Below, in pieces: positions 54,440 through 64,000 of a stretch of DNA of 64,000 nucleotides. Under the pieces are notes generated by a model. It did not search any database. It saw only the letters and a list, made by a program, of their open reading frames with translations, and had not been told where the DNA came from. Each line of letters opens with the position of its first letter. The stretch's first letter is position 1. Origin of the DNA: Achatina immaculata (Eukaryota > Mollusca > Gastropoda > Stylommatophora > Achatinidae); assembly GCA_009760885.1 (NCBI GenBank), contig CM019701.1, positions 14,418,282 to 14,482,281 on the forward strand, written 5' to 3'. The translations under genes and the position numbers were made by a program.

Positions 54440-54547
54440 ATGGAAGGATTCTGTACTGGCGTTGTTAGTTGTAGAGAAGCCATAGCATCACCCGATGGCC
54501 TAGAAAATGCACACGATATGGAGGGAGCAAGCATGGATATTGATGAG
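54440..54547 (+). CDS. Possible first coding exon of a divergent gene (unrecognised)
   Basis: ATG at 54440 opens 36 codons (starts MEGFCTGVVSC, ends EGASMDIDE) up to GAG before GTGAGC, a good donor. It is acidic with balanced codon use, in a locally GC-richer stretch 3.3 kb upstream of TM9SF1 and divergent from it. I found no continuing exon, and it matches nothing I recognise. Confidence 0.25.
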
Positions 54548-54964
54548 GTGAGCTGCTGTCTTATGTGTGAATTTATGTCGGCAGGTTAAAGGATCGATTT
54601 AACACTTTTGTTACTCAGGACTACACCGATGTTCTCCTGTATGTGTGTCTGTGCGTGGGTGCTCTTTATTTTAAGATTTGCGAGTTTATCGTTGACGTTT
54701 GAAAGCATATGTTTTAAAGGTCGGATTATTGGTACAAAATTTGATACTGAATGTTTGCGATATTGTGAAACTTGAGAGATGAATGGCTGGGTATTAGACG
54801 GGCATGTGAGCTCGACAGGGGGGAGGTGAGGTATGACCTGTATACCCTGGACCCGGCTGCCGTGAATTTTAATGTTGTAATTCACACGTTTGTCAGTAGA
54901 AAAGCAAGAAAAGGTATTCTGTAACAATCACAAAACTTTACTGTTTTTTAAGTGAAAGAATCTT

Positions 54965-55020
54965 ATCTTATATCCATCCCGTGCCGTTAAACGTCACATA
55001 GGGCTCGTAAAGTAGTTCGA
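54965..55020 (-). mobile_element. RTE-like 3' end fragment
   Basis: ATCCATCCCGTGCCGTTAAA and CACATAGGGCTCGTAAAGTA resemble 39885-39925 (CTTCCCATGCTGTTAATT, CACACAGGGCTCACATGGTA). Confidence 0.45.
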
Positions 55021-57771
55021 GTGAAAGAATACACACGTTAAAAAAACCCAAATGAGTAACCTTTTCGTGTTTGGATAATGGGATCTGATAGTAACAGGCC
55101 CTGGGGCCCGAGCTGGCTCTTTTGCGTGCCCACCTCTCTCTCTCTCTCTACTTGATACATATGCTGATATGTCGGTTACTTGTTCTTGGCTCGTCTGTTC
55201 TTTCCACTTGGGTTGTTGTACGTCATTCTCCAGAGAATAAAGGCGAACTGTTCTGTAGTGGCTGGCTGACCACTGCTAGACAGGACTCCTTACCTTGATT
55301 CCCGGTTGCTGCCACTAGCAACAGGCTGTTCCCTCTGGTAAAAGGCTGTTAGCAAGAGAGGAATGGGAAGGCATGAATAAAGTCATGCTAGAGAAGTTCT
55401 AGAAGTAATGCATTTTTGGAAGGGCATCGTTACGCTTTTGTACGTACTTAGACACGGAGTTAATAATAATATAGATAAAACAGTTGGGGATTTTTTTTGG
55501 TATTGTTTTTGTTTTGTCTTTCTAGCCTAAGATAAGAATTCTGGGGAAGAGCTCAGAAGTGCTCGTACGAGTTTTGCTATACCAGTGCTTCTGAATTTTT
55601 TTTTTCTTTTTACCATCACAGAAACATCCAATTCAGTTCCTAATATCCGGTGGATATTTATAGACTGGTACATCGACTGGAAATATATGCAGGAAACTCT
55701 CTACCGTAGAGAGCGGAACAACACAACTCCTTCAGATCATCAGAGGAAGTACCCCCCCTCAGACAAGTGTTTCGGCCCTTTAAACTCCTGACACTCTAAG
55801 GGGGGGGGGGGGGGTGGGCCCCTCTGGGTCATGACTTCAACCGGAAGTAAATATGGTGGGAAAAGTTGTCAGTCATGAGGGAAGAGCAAAACTATCAGTA
55901 GAAACTAAAACAAGTAGAGAAATCTGGAACAAGTAAAAAGAAAAAAAATGTATTTATCTCAGGCACACATGCATATAAATTAAGTAAATTTATGGAATGA
56001 GAATGCCTGGATACATCTCAACAGAATAATGAAAAGGCTTAAATGTAAATATATGCTCTAGCTATTAAATGTGAGTGTTGTTAGATGCTGTGTACACTCC
56101 ACATCCGTGCGTAGAAATATGGGCAATGAACAGGCAGATGTAGAGTGAAAATGAGACCATTGAAATGTTTATATTCATAAGAATGGAGTGCACTTCACAG
56201 ACAGAAAAGAAAACAAGCAAAGAATTTGGTTGGTTGGTTTGTATGTTGGTTTTTGGTTTATTTGTTTGTTGAATGATTGATTGGTTTATTTGTGTGTTGG
56301 CTGGTTGTTTTGTTGTTTTTTTTGTTTGGTTGATCTGTTTGTTGGTTTGTAGGTTGTTTTTTTGTTTCTTTGTTTATTGGTTTGTTTGTTTGTTTGTTGA
56401 TTTGTTGGTTGGTTGGTTGGTTGGTTTGTTGGTTGATCGGTCAGTTTGTTGGTTGATTTTTTTGTTTTTGTTTTTTGGTTGTTTGATTGGTTGAGTGGTT
56501 ATGAAAGACCATTATCTGTGCGCTCCGAAAACATCCGTAGGTGCTCTAACCTCCTCTTCAGTATTTCCTTCAGCGTACAGTAACTATCGACGACTGTTCT
56601 TTGTTGACTGACCATCGGTCTGAAGCTCTCGATGAATCGTTATTTTTTGCCACTCTAGTTTCATTCCAGCTCCCTCATGCTTGACAGCGAAACATATTTA
56701 TAGTTGCCAGTGAAGTTCTTTTACAGCAAAGTGATGTACTAGATAGATCAACTGAATCAGAGAAGAGAAATAATGAAAAGGGGGAAAAAAACGCAAGAGC
56801 CAGACATCTAAAATATATGAAGACCATATGAAGAGTCATTTACGGTCATATTTGAGGGAAAAGTTCAAAAGGGTAAAAGAGCAAAGGAGAAGATAATGAT
56901 TTCATAGGGCGGACAGCATCAAAAGATGGACAGAGGACGTGTTTAGATTGGTGCATAGTGAGAGCATGAGATAGAACAAATTGGAGATCTTTTGGAGCCA
57001 ATATTCCGTTTGGAAATGGCGCAAGATAATGGTAAGCTATCATGGTATGACTTGTATAAATGCTCGTGTGCATAATAATGCTTATGGTGTATACGATGCT
57101 ATTGCACGACTGGACAGAATGTACACTTAACTGCAAACGTCGATATTTTTGTTTATGCTAAAGGCTAAAGGGGGTAGGTTTAATATGGATACCATATCGA
57201 TACCGCCCTGTCGTGTAGAAGCTAACTAATAGTGGCGTCTTGAGATTTGTCAAGTAATGTATGATTATTGATGATGCTTGAATTTTTATGGCCAGCACTT
57301 AACGTCCATGTTGATTCTACTGCCCAGCACAAAGAAATATGCCATAAGCCACCGATATGTGTGAGGATGCATGATAAGTATGGCAGTCATCTAGAGCCAT
57401 CTCTCCAAGTGTAACCATTTTTCGCAGATAGAAATGGCAAAGATGAAGTGATCGACGGAGTTCGGTAGTTACTAAACAAAGTTTCCGTGATGCCTTTCTT
57501 TTCTTTTTAAAGCTCAGACTAAAGATTCATATCTGTGACTAGATTGTTTTATCTGAGAGTACATCAGTTCAGCTTTGGATATAAAGAATGCACCTGATTG
57601 GCTAGTTGGTGTCTGTGACCAACACATCTTGGCAAAGATTAATCATTTGCTACTATAACTTTGGAAGCAGTTAGGATGCGAGGAACAGAAAGGCTAGTGA
57701 GTATTGTAGATGAAAATGTTAGAAATTGAACACAGTAATATAATCAGTCTCAGCCAGATAAACGAGATAGT
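55021..57771. other. Intergenic stretch, no gene recognised; low-complexity 56222-56510
   Basis: 56222-56510 is almost only T and G (TTGGTTGG, TTTGTTTG units). Poly-G occurs at 55801-55814. A stretch at 55618-55790 follows a pyrimidine tract and CACAG and stays open for about 55 codons, but it fits no family I know. Confidence 0.5.
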
Positions 57772-57784
57772 ATCTTCCTTCAGT

Positions 57785-60700
57785 TACCCGTGTGGTACCC
57801 GGGATCTGCAAAGAATAGGACCACTGTACCCTACCATGCATGATCGTAAAAGGCGACTAAGGAGGGTTCAGCATAGGGCCAGCAACCCTATCTGGTAAAA
57901 AACTATCAGACTGCTACAGAAACAGAAGCAAGGGAAAAAGCAAATGCAGGTGGAAGGAGAAATGCGTATCAGGAAACTGAGCCCATGAAGGTTGTGGATG
58001 AAAGCCAGCCACTGGAAGTCCCCAGCCCGACTGCAGACCTCCTGGAACCTAAACAAAAGATGCATATAGGTAGCTGGAATGTAAGAACACTAAACCAGAC
58101 TGGAAAACTAGCACAAACCATCAAGGAAATGCACAGATACAAACTAGACATACTAGGAATACAAGAAGCAAGATGGACAGGACAAGGCAGAAGGAAATTA
58201 ACAACACAGCACACAGAAGATACAATAATATGGTCAGGTAAAGAAGATCTTCATGAAGGAGGAGTAGCATTGATTATAACAAAAGAAGCATCAAGAGCAT
58301 TGCTGAAATGGACCCCAATAAATGAGAGATTATTATATGCACGGTTCAACTCAAGATTCACGAAGCTGTCTATTATAGTTTGTTATGCACCAACAGAAGC
58401 AGCTGAAGAGGAATTAAAAGAAGATTTTTACAACAGCCTCCAAGCCACAGTAGAAACAATACCCAAGCATGATATGCTACTCATCTTGGGTGACTTCAAT
58501 GCAAAAGTAGGTGAAGGAAATGAAGATAGAAGAAGAATCATGGGAAGAGAAGGAATCGGAGAAATAAATGAAAATGGAGAAAGACTGTGCAGTTTCTGTG
58601 AAGAAAACATGATGACCATCGGAGGGACAATTTTCCAACACAAAAACATCCATAAGGTGACTTGGAGGTCACCAGATAAAACCACAGAAAACCAAATCGA
58701 TCACATACTAATAAACAACAAGTGGAAACGGTCACTACAAGATGTGCGAGCAAGGAAAGGAGCAGATATAGGAAGTGATCACAACCTTCTGGTAGCAAAA
58801 ATAAAACTAAAATTAAGGAAAGCCAGAATCGGAGAACACAGAAAGATACATTTTGATACAAGAAAACTGATAGACCAGCAAACAAGAAATGAATTCTCAA
58901 TAATACTTAAGAACCGCTTCAGTGTCCTACAAGACGAAGCAGAAATGTCCATATTAGAGTTCAATAAAACACTACAGGAAACAGCAAAAGAGGTGCTGGG
59001 ATATCGGAAAAGGAGAAAAGAGGAATGGATAAGTGAGACCACATGGGAAAAGATAGAGCAAAGAAAAGAAATCAAGAAAAAATTACTGAACACCAAATCA
59101 CAACGGCTTAAAGAACGAGTTTTAAGTAATTATGCACAAAAAGACAAAGAAGTGAAGGAATCATGCCGTCAAGATAAACGTCAGTATTATGACAACTTAG
59201 CAGAGACAGCAGAGAAAGCAGCATATACAAATGACATGAAAACCATATATAAAATCACAAAGCAGATGACAGGTAACTTCAATACAAGATGTGAAAGTGC
59301 AGTAAGAACACAAAATGGACAACTGGTCAGTGGAGAAAGAGAAAAAATTGAAAGATGGAGGGAACACTTTAACACCCTACTAAACAGAACACAAGCAGCA
59401 CAAGCAATAGATATACCTGAAGCAAAAGCGGAACTAAACATCAATACAGGACCAATAACAATAAATGAAGTAAAAGAGGCGATAAAGATGCTAAAATCAG
59501 ACAGGGCACCAGGTGAAGATGAAGTGACTGCTGAGATGTTGAAAGCAGAAGAAACAGAAACACCAAAACAACTTTGCCGGATATTACAACAAATTTGGGA
59601 TTTAGAAAAAGCCCCAGAGGAGTGGAAAACTGGTCTTATAGTAAAACTACCAAAGAAGGGTGACCTCAGAGATTGCGGGAACTGGAGAGGCATTACCCTA
59701 CTGCCACTCACTAGTAAAGTATTTTGCAGAATAATCATCAACAGAATTGTACCAACACTTGAGGAAAAACTTCGGAAAGAGCAGGCAGGATTTAGGAAAG
59801 GAAGATCATGCACAGACCATATATTTGTACTTAGACAAATATTAGAACAGGCAAATGAATGGCATAGCACAACATATGCATTATTCATAGATTTTGAGAA
59901 AGCCTTTGACAGTGTCAACAGAGATGCACTGTGGAAAATCCTAAGATGGCATGGCCTCCCCCATAAAATAGTTAATGTAATCAAAGCCCTATACGAGGGT
60001 TTTCAGTGCAAAGTTATCTGTGGAGAACATACCTCCAGCAGCTTTAGGGTACAAACAGGAGTGAAACAGGGATGTGTACTATCACCAACATTATTTATCT
60101 TGGCAGTAGACTGGTTAATGAAGGAGGCAACATCAGACAAACGCAGAGGATTACAATGGACCCTTAACACAGTGCTGGAGGACCTTGACTTTGCGGACGA
60201 CATTTGTCTATTATCAAGCAGTCACAAAGATATGCAAGATAAAATAAACAAGTTAACCCAGAATGCAAACAACATAGGACTAAAGATCAACGTAGGAAAG
60301 ACAAAGTTAATGAAGCAAAATGTGAACAACAGAAATGTACTCAGAGTAGATAACAAGTTAGTGGAGGAGGTCAACGAATTTGTATACCTTGGCAGCAGAG
60401 TAGTAGAAAATGGAGACAGCACAGAGGACATCAACAGCAGACTTACTAAAGCAAACCAGGCTTTTGCAATGCTGCAGAATATATGGAAATCAAATAAACT
60501 AAGCATAAATATGAAAATCAGGATATTTAAGAGTAATGTTCTAAGTGTACTACTCTATGGAAGTGAATGCTGGAAAATCACCAAAACCTTAGAAAACAAG
60601 TTGAATTCTTTCCAGACTAAATGTTTACGCAGAATTAAAAAAATATTTTGGCCAAACACCATAAGAAATAACATCTTATTGGCAGAAATGCAGATGAAAC

Positions 60701-60982
60701 CACTGACAACAATTATTGAGGAAAGACGCTGGCGATGGTTGGGACATGTGCTCCGAATGACTGACAACTCACTACCAAAAATAGCACTAAGATGGACACC
60801 ACAGGGGAGCAGAAGTAAGGGTAGACCAAAAGAGACATGGAGAAGAACAACAGAAAGGATGTTGAGCAATAGAGGGCTCACCTGGGCAAGAGCAGAAAAA
60901 AAGGCGAAAGACAGGCATTTGTGGAAAACCCTTGCGGAAGCCCCATGTGCCCTGGGCACTTAAGGTTCAGAGAGAGAGAGAG
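57785..60982 (+). mobile_element. Full-length RTE-type non-LTR retrotransposon with target-site duplication
   Basis: A 13-bp direct repeat ATCTTCCTTCAGT flanks the element (57772-57784 and 60983-60995). Layout: 5' UTR of about 200 bp, one long ORF, then AAGGTTCAG and a (GA)n tail right after the stop, as is usual for RTE elements, which end in short tandem repeats rather than poly-A. Related truncated copies lie at 26982-27328 and 62672-62829. Confidence 0.93.
57985..60963 (+). CDS. RTE retrotransposon polyprotein: AP-like endonuclease plus reverse transcriptase
   Basis: 992 residues with no internal stop. The N-terminal endonuclease (about 26-275) shows IGSWNVRTLN, the catalytic region IQEARW, LGDFNAKVG and GSDHNLL. 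The RT domain (about 510-780) shows LPKKGDLRDCGNWRGITLL, EQAGFRKGRSCTDH, FIDFEKAFDSVN, GVKQGCVLSPTLF and the catalytic FADD (about 735). The C-terminal segment has SECWKITK and [12 protein letters not shown]. The domain order (no RNase H, no separate ORF1) fits the RTE clade; animal genes named craniofacial-development-protein-2-like are often such copies. The frame stays open at least 31 codons upstream of the first ATG, so translation may start earlier. All key residues look intact. Confidence 0.95.
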   Translation: MKVVDESQPLEVPSPTADLLEPKQKMHIGSWNVRTLNQTGKLAQTIKEMHRYKLDILGIQEARWTGQGRRKLTTQHTEDTIIWSGKEDLHEGGVALIITKEASRALLKWTPINERLLYARFNSRFTKLSIIVCYAPTEAAEEELKEDFYNSLQATVETIPKHDMLLILGDFNAKVGEGNEDRRRIMGREGIGEINENGERLCSFCEENMMTIGGTIFQHKNIHKVTWRSPDKTTENQIDHILINNKWKRSLQDVRARKGADIGSDHNLLVAKIKLKLRKARIGEHRKIHFDTRKLIDQQTRNEFSIILKNRFSVLQDEAEMSILEFNKTLQETAKEVLGYRKRRKEEWISETTWEKIEQRKEIKKKLLNTKSQRLKERVLSNYAQKDKEVKESCRQDKRQYYDNLAETAEKAAYTNDMKTIYKITKQMTGNFNTRCESAVRTQNGQLVSGEREKIERWREHFNTLLNRTQAAQAIDIPEAKAELNINTGPITINEVKEAIKMLKSDRAPGEDEVTAEMLKAEETETPKQLCRILQQIWDLEKAPEEWKTGLIVKLPKKGDLRDCGNWRGITLLPLTSKVFCRIIINRIVPTLEEKLRKEQAGFRKGRSCTDHIFVLRQILEQANEWHSTTYALFIDFEKAFDSVNRDALWKILRWHGLPHKIVNVIKALYEGFQCKVICGEHTSSSFRVQTGVKQGCVLSPTLFILAVDWLMKEATSDKRRGLQWTLNTVLEDLDFADDICLLSSSHKDMQDKINKLTQNANNIGLKINVGKTKLMKQNVNNRNVLRVDNKLVEEVNEFVYLGSRVVENGDSTEDINSRLTKANQAFAMLQNIWKSNKLSINMKIRIFKSNVLSVLLYGSECWKITKTLENKLNSFQTKCLRRIKKIFWPNTIRNNILLAEMQMKPLTTIIEERRWRWLGHVLRMTDNSLPKIALRWTPQGSRSKGRPKETWRRTTERMLSNRGLTWARAEKKAKDRHLWKTLAEAPCALGT

Positions 60983-61048
60983 ATCTTCCTTCAGTCATCT
61001 GTGCTGTGTTTTGGTGTGAATGTAGATATGAAAGCTAACCCCATATAT

Positions 61049-61280
61049 TTTCACGTGGTCCCAGGTTCAAGTCCCAGTGGTTGGGATCTTTTCTGGTACC
61101 ACCACAGCAAACAGGCACCGGTGTCCACCCAGTTTCTAAAAAAAAAGAAATCTGGAAAGTTAAATTCGGCCAGGCGTGATACTGACCACATCACACTTTT
61201 ATGTGGCGGTGGTCTTGGAAATATGGGCCTAACTCCGTATCCCCAGTATCCCTTAATGGCATGGAAATGAGGATCTTACC
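61049..61280 (+). mobile_element. tRNA-derived SINE (family C), 5' part missing
   Basis: GTCCCAGGTTCAAGTCCCAG (B box) then TCTGGTACCACCACAGC and GGCCAGGCGTGATACTGACC, ending GAGGATCTTACC. Matches 38117-38380 on the other strand. Confidence 0.8.
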
Positions 61281-61316
61281 TTTATCATTTTTAACCAATA
61301 TATTTTGTACCATGTA

Positions 61317-61740
61317 TCATCATCGTCGTCGTCGTCATCATCATCATCATCATCTTCATCATCATCAGTCCTGTGTACTCCCAATGGAACATAAGGCATC
61401 AACAAATATTCTCCGCCCAATCCTGTCTTGAACAAGTCGGGATAAACCATGTCTTTCCCGCTTCCTTTAGTTCTTCCTATGTTGTGTGTCTCTGCCCCCC
61501 AGTGACCTTTCCCCCTTTCTTTTCCACTGAGGTGACCAAGTCAAGGCGGTATAGGGGTGGCTTGTTTGTTCCGTTCCTAGTATGTGGCTAAACCATTTCC
61601 ATCTTCGTCTTTTTACCTTTTTAGTGATGTTCTTAGTGCCCGTTCGTTTGATTATCTCCTCATTTGTCACGTGCTCTTCCCATTCTACCATGTTTGCGGA
61701 ATTAGAGATGTCGGATGTCTTTTTGGGCCCATGAATAAAT
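61317..61740 (-). pseudogene. RTE-like retrotransposon 3' remnant with (GAT/GAC)n tail
   Basis: Minus-strand reading: MVEWEEHVTNEEIIKRTG, KRRRWKWFSHIL (RRRW-x-WFGHV motif), WSPQWKRKGERSLGG, then LVQDRIGRRIFVDALCS and the short-repeat tail (61372-61317). Stop codons break it. Confidence 0.8.
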
Positions 61741-61814
61741 GAATTTCATTCAGAAGTTTATCATGAAAATCGTACCAGTTCTTATTACTGTCACGACGTG
61801 GTTGAGCGACTTAA

Positions 61815-62093
61815 ATGCGGAATGTACCGAATACACGAATTTTTTTTTTTTTCATATTCGACAAAGAAGGTTGTCGCGACTCCTTGCTGGCTCGCTTTGT
61901 CGCCAGCTGGAATGAATGTGCTCAGCATTCGTCTCCAGTGGCGACAGTACGTCGTAGAAAACCATCTCATTCATCAACAAAACGTCAGATACTCAGAAAA
62001 CGAAAAAAAAAACAAAAACCAAAAAAACTGCGAGCTGTTCTTCTCTCGTGCATGCTTCCAAAGAAGCGGCCATCTTTGATATGGGTCTGCTGA
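61815..62093 (+). other. Unrecognised basic open frame
   Basis: 92 codons with a very basic stretch (RRRKPSHSSTKRQILRKRKK) and overlapping a 93-codon frame. Nothing recognised; possibly a transposable-element fragment or chance. Confidence 0.15.
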
Positions 62094-62189
62094 CGTCATA
62101 TTTTCGAACCTGTCCACGTGCCTACACGCATACATATATCTAGAGAGGGATTATATGTGTACTAATTTGTTAAAGACTTGGGACGAGAC

Positions 62190-62468
62190 GCCTGTCCAAA
62201 ATCTGTGGATATTTCCTTCTAGATATTACTGTCTGCTGAAACAAGGCTTCCAGTGTCTTTAAAGTGTTCTACTCCTTCAAGTTCTCTTGTCCCAAATGAG
62301 ATTCCTTCCTTAATTTGTCCACTGAATCTCATGAACTTAGTCCTATCTGGATGTGTATTCAGACCTACTGATCTGGCTACTTCATAAATCCTAGATGCCT
62401 TCTTCTGTATGTCTCTTCGATCATGTGAGAGTAGACCAATGCCGTCTACGAAGTCACAGTCCTCTAGG
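62190..62468 (-). pseudogene. Reverse transcriptase fragment (RTE-like), split by a hAT-like insert
   Basis: Minus-strand reading: DCDFVDGIGLLSHDRRDIQK, then ASRIYEVARSVGLNTH and FKDTGSLVSADSNI. The FADD box is changed to FVDG, so the catalytic site is lost. It is followed on its 5' side (63020-63100) by a short related segment beyond the insert. Confidence 0.78.
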
Positions 62469-62469
62469 T

Positions 62470-63011
62470 CAGTGGTTCTCAGTTAGCAAAGTCCGCCGAC
62501 CTCCCTCTATTTCAAAATCCAGCCCACGAAACCCCCCCCCCCCCCCCAAATACTTTGGAAAAGTTTCATCTGTATGGTAGCTATGTGCTTTAAATGCAAA
62601 ATAATTTTTTTTCAGAAAATGTATGTAACCTTTAATGAGTAAATGCTACGCTACACTACAAAATACAGTATCTCTCTCTCTCTCTCTCTGAACCTTAAGT
62701 GCCCAGGGCACATGGGGCTTCCGCAAGGGTTTTCCACAAATGCCTGTCCTTCGCCTTTTTTTCAGCTCTTGCCCAGGTAAGCCCTCTATTGCTCAACGTC
62801 CTTTCTGTTGTTCTTCTCCATGTCTCTTTTACAAAATACAGTATAAACTTGGTGATATTTCAAAACGATAGTAAAGTAGTTCAGAAACAACGATTAACAT
62901 TCGTACTTGTTCTGACAAAAAAAAAAAAGAACCTTGAGGTTTTTGTCACGGACCCCCACGGCAGCTTGCACGGTCCCCGGGGGGTCGCGGACCACCAGTT
63001 GGGAACGACTG
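62470..63011. mobile_element. hAT-type non-autonomous element
   Basis: Starts CAGTGGTTCTCAG and ends GGGAACGACTG (inverted ends of the CAGTGGTTCTCAA class). Flanks CTCTAGGT (62462-62469) and TTCTAGGT (63012-63019) are an 8-bp target-site duplication with one change. Inside is GACCCCCACGGCAGC...GGTCGCGGACC-type GC-rich DNA but no transposase. Excluding an inserted RTE copy it is about 370 bp. Confidence 0.85.
62672..62829 (-). mobile_element. RTE-type retrotransposon, 5'-truncated copy nested in the hAT element
   Basis: Minus-strand copy of the last 140 bp or so of the element at 57785, ending AAGGTTCAG and a (GA)n tail (62671-62690). Target-site duplication TACAAAATACAGTAT at 62657-62671 and 62830-62844. 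Confidence 0.93.
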
Positions 63012-63105
63012 TTCTAGGTGAATCGTAAGCCCCCAGGTTAAGCCTATAGGTCTGTCTTTGGTGGCAGTCTTTAGTATCTGTTATCCAGTCCATGATGATG
63101 ATCAG

Positions 63106-63155
<50 letters not shown>

Positions 63156-63156
63156 G
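63106..63156. repeat. (AT)n microsatellite
   Basis: About 24 uninterrupted TA units, able to form a cruciform. Confidence 0.97.
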
Positions 63157-63590
63157 ATAAAGATATAATGAATCAATGAAATAAAAGCAACAGTAATAAG
63201 AACAAGAGGGAAATGTAATAGAGATTAAGTTTCGAACGAAAGCTAAAAGAGAGAGAGCAGCTGAATTAAATTATTTATTTATTTATATTTTATATAACAT
63301 TATACAGTGTGGAGTGGCCGCACTAAATTCCCTACTTACTCTGTCTATGTAAGTCACAGACCGTCTTAATGAAACGTTCTATGCAAATATAAAAGGGTTT
63401 CTTCGGTCATATTTTGTACCAGAAGGTTAAGTTTGCTCGACCTTTGACCTTTCTATTATTTATGCAGCACTGGGAGCCATAAATCCCGACAGAGCCCAAA
63501 TATGGTTTATGGTGGCTCACATTTAAAATAAGTCCCTGGGGGAATCTGATGAATTTCTGAGTATGTGGCGATTTTCTGTTCTCATTTCTG
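63157..63590. other. No gene seen
   Basis: AT-rich DNA with a short ATTT repeat near 63270. Open frames on the minus strand here are translations of the adjoining ATCC array. Confidence 0.5.
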
Positions 63591-63595
63591 TTCTG

Positions 63596-63928
63596 ATCCA
63601 TCCATCCATCCATCCATCCATCCATCCATCCATCCATCCATCCATCCATCCATCCATCCGTCCGTCCGTCCATCCATCCATCCATCTATCCAGTCCGTCC
63701 GTCCGTCCATCCACCCACCCACTTACCTAGCCGCCTACCTACCTACCTACCTATCTACCTACCTGCCTGCCTGCCTACCTATCTACCTGCCTGCCTGCCT
63801 ACACGCCTACCTACCTGCCTGCCTACCTGCCTGCCTACCTACCTGTCTGCCTGCCTGCCTACCTACCTACCTACCTACCTGTCCATCCGTCCGTCCGTCC
63901 GTCTGTCTATCTGTCTGCCTGCCTGTCT
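63596..63928. repeat. Compound tetranucleotide array (CATC)n / (CTAC)n / (CTGC)n / (CGTC)n
   Basis: A run of about 80 tetranucleotide units that drift from CATC to GTCC to TACC/TGCC and back to GTCC/GTCT. Open on both strands as a repeat artefact. Confidence 0.96.
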
Positions 63929-64000
63929 GAAAAGATAGTTATGGGACAGGGGAAGGTAATCTGTAAATGAAAGCTAGCAAAACAATGTTTTAGTGAACAA

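Noticed and set aside
55618..55790. Frame after a pyrimidine tract and CACAG, ending in a stop
   Set aside because: Resembles a last exon, but no phase-compatible upstream exon exists (the 54547 donor is phase 0 and gives an early stop here).
63407..63930. Open frames with DGWM or HPSI repeats
   Set aside because: Translations of a tetranucleotide array.

Overview
This window is eukaryotic nuclear DNA, AT-rich and intron-rich, with GT-AG introns, tRNA-derived SINEs, RTE-type retrotransposons, mariner and hAT-like elements and very many minisatellites. The style fits a lophotrochozoan, most likely a mollusc and perhaps a gastropod; that taxon is an inference. No bacterial-type genes, operons or CRISPR arrays are present.

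The only host gene I can define is on the minus strand, 51152 down to 7886: an orthologue of TM9SF1 (transmembrane 9 superfamily, nonaspanin). I could join 15 coding exons with GT-AG borders and consistent phases into a 1,770-nt CDS (589 residues plus stop): signal peptide, luminal domain, nine membrane segments and a C-terminal K-M-D motif. About 41 kb of the 43-kb gene is intron, filled with repeats.

The gene is structurally disturbed. (1) 16748-19243 is tandemly duplicated at 19244-21739; it carries exon 10 and most of exon 11, and the extra exon 11 is cut at its 3' end, giving an in-frame stop. (2) 24950-26817 is duplicated at 22108-24949; it carries exons 8 and 9, and the low copy has a further 973-bp internal tandem duplication. 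Splicing in both exon 8-9 pairs would shift the frame. (3) The 3' end of exon 3 with its splice donor is tandemly repeated at a 51-bp (17-codon) period, giving in-frame decoy donors. The two large duplications are nearly identical, so they are either very recent or unmerged haplotypes in the assembly.

Layout: 1-7885, 3' flank with repeat fragments; 7886-51152, TM9SF1 with intronic minisatellites, SINEs, two mariners and several non-LTR retrotransposon remnants; 51153-57771, 5' flank with an inverted repeat near the gene start, a nested SINE pair and a possible small divergent exon; 57772-60995, a full-length RTE retrotransposon with a 992-residue ORF and 13-bp target-site duplications; 60996-64000, retrotransposon fragments, a three-layer nested insertion and a tetranucleotide array. 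Apart from TM9SF1 and the RTE ORF, the long open frames are translations of repeats.
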